5,657 nt of DNA, from NCBI GenBank assembly GCA_905215945.1, contig CAJMRZ010000111.1, positions 1-5,657 on the forward strand, written 5' to 3'. Source of the DNA: an uncultured bacterium. Lineage in GTDB: Bacteria > Actinomycetota > Coriobacteriia > Coriobacteriales > Coriobacteriaceae. The position numbers were made by a program, and so were the translations under genes. Shown here in pieces: positions 5,271-5,657 of this stretch (positions within the stretch are counted from its first letter, which is position 1; every line of letters starts with the position of its first letter). Below the pieces are notes generated by a model that saw only the letters and a program-made list of their open reading frames with translations, was not told where the DNA came from and ran no database searches.

Positions 5271-5657
5271 ATGGTCGCATTCGATCGCAACCCGCAAGAC
5301 TTCAAGTATCTGCGCCTGCTGTCGAGACAGTTCCCCACCGAACAATCCGCATTTACCGAGATTATCAACCTCTCGGCCATCCTCAACCTACCCAAGGGCA
5401 CCGAGCATTTTATGAGCGACGTGCACGGCGAGTACGAAGCCTTTATGCACATCCTCAATAACTGCTCGGGCGTCGTGCGCGAGCATGTCGACGAGATTTT
5501 TGGCGACACGCTCTCCTTTGACGAAAAGGGCGAGCTGTGTACGCTCATCTACTACCCGCGCGAGAAGATGGAGCTGGTGCTGTCCCAAGTGGACGACCCG
5601 CAGGCATGGTACGAGACCGTGCTGCCGCGCCTCGTGGCCGTGTGCAAGCGCGCCGCT
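5271..5657 (+). CDS. fbp: Fructose-1,6-bisphosphatase class III, N-terminal part (3' end outside window)
   Basis: The first 129 residues of a class III fructose-1,6-bisphosphatase, the cytoplasmic enzyme that hydrolyses fructose 1,6-bisphosphate to fructose 6-phosphate in gluconeogenesis. The opening matches the Firmicutes-type enzyme closely: FKYLRLLSRQFPTEQSAFTE (11-30), IINLSAILNLPKGTEHF (31-47), then SDVHGEYEAFMHILNNCSGVV (49-69), whose Asp50 and His52 belong to the metal-binding DxH motif of calcineurin-like phosphatases, and CTLIYYPREKMELVL (90-104). Family members are about 640-670 residues, so roughly 80 percent lies beyond the window. No frame disruption in the visible part. The gene is divergent from degV across the 320-bp region, preceded by the 5214-5243 inverted repeat, which suggests regulated expression; in known bacteria this step responds to carbon source, but the regulator here cannot be named. 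Confidence 0.93.
   Translation, partial: MVAFDRNPQDFKYLRLLSRQFPTEQSAFTEIINLSAILNLPKGTEHFMSDVHGEYEAFMHILNNCSGVVREHVDEIFGDTLSFDEKGELCTLIYYPREKMELVLSQVDDPQAWYETVLPRLVAVCKRAA

Noticed and set aside
5138..5548. 136-codon minus-strand frame over the start of fbp
   Set aside because: Antisense to a confidently identified fbp; no supporting features.
1..5657. CRISPR arrays, tRNA/rRNA genes, transposases, phage genes
   Set aside because: Looked for and not seen; no regularly spaced repeats, no cloverleaf and no mobile-element protein motifs.

Overview
The window looks like chromosomal DNA from a high-GC Gram-positive anaerobe. Coriobacteriia, and Collinsella or a close relative in particular, is my best guess. 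The grounds are GC-rich codon third positions, Shine-Dalgarno sequences ahead of most genes, a class III fructose-1,6-bisphosphatase, a DegV/FakB protein, and a divergent MetRS-like protein of a type I associate with that group. The assignment rests on recognising protein families, not on a search. I see no phage, insertion-sequence transposase, CRISPR array, tRNA or rRNA.

Layout: (1) 1-1261, the C-terminal two thirds of a divergent methionyl-tRNA-synthetase-like gene on the + strand, with an apparent one-base frameshift near position 46 close to the window edge. (2) 1262-1396, a short AT-rich spacer almost filled by a perfect 33-bp inverted repeat around a 30-nt loop. (3) 1397-2500, an RsmB/NOP2/Sun-family RNA m5C methyltransferase (+). 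(4) 2525-2695, a 56-residue single-pass membrane protein on the - strand, convergent with the methyltransferase. (5) 2696-2886, a divergent promoter region. (6) 2887-3978, a TIM-barrel protein of unassigned function with long N- and C-terminal tails (+), closed by a hairpin terminator at 3991-4028. (7) 4060-4950, a DegV/FakB fatty-acid-binding protein (-). (8) 4951-5270, a 320-bp AT-richer divergent regulatory region with repeated short words and a 10-bp-arm inverted repeat. (9) 5271-5657, the N-terminal 129 residues of class III fructose-1,6-bisphosphatase (+), cut by the window end.

The genes do not form one pathway. The first two concern tRNA/rRNA (aminoacyl-tRNA synthetase-like, RNA methylation), degV concerns exogenous fatty-acid use, and fbp is the gluconeogenic control step. 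Most are probably single-gene transcription units separated by convergent or divergent junctions. I do not see a clear new multi-gene system. The least explained items are the perfect inverted-repeat element at 1282-1377, the repeated-word degV-fbp regulatory region, the tailed barrel protein with a possibly leaderless mRNA, and the small membrane protein.
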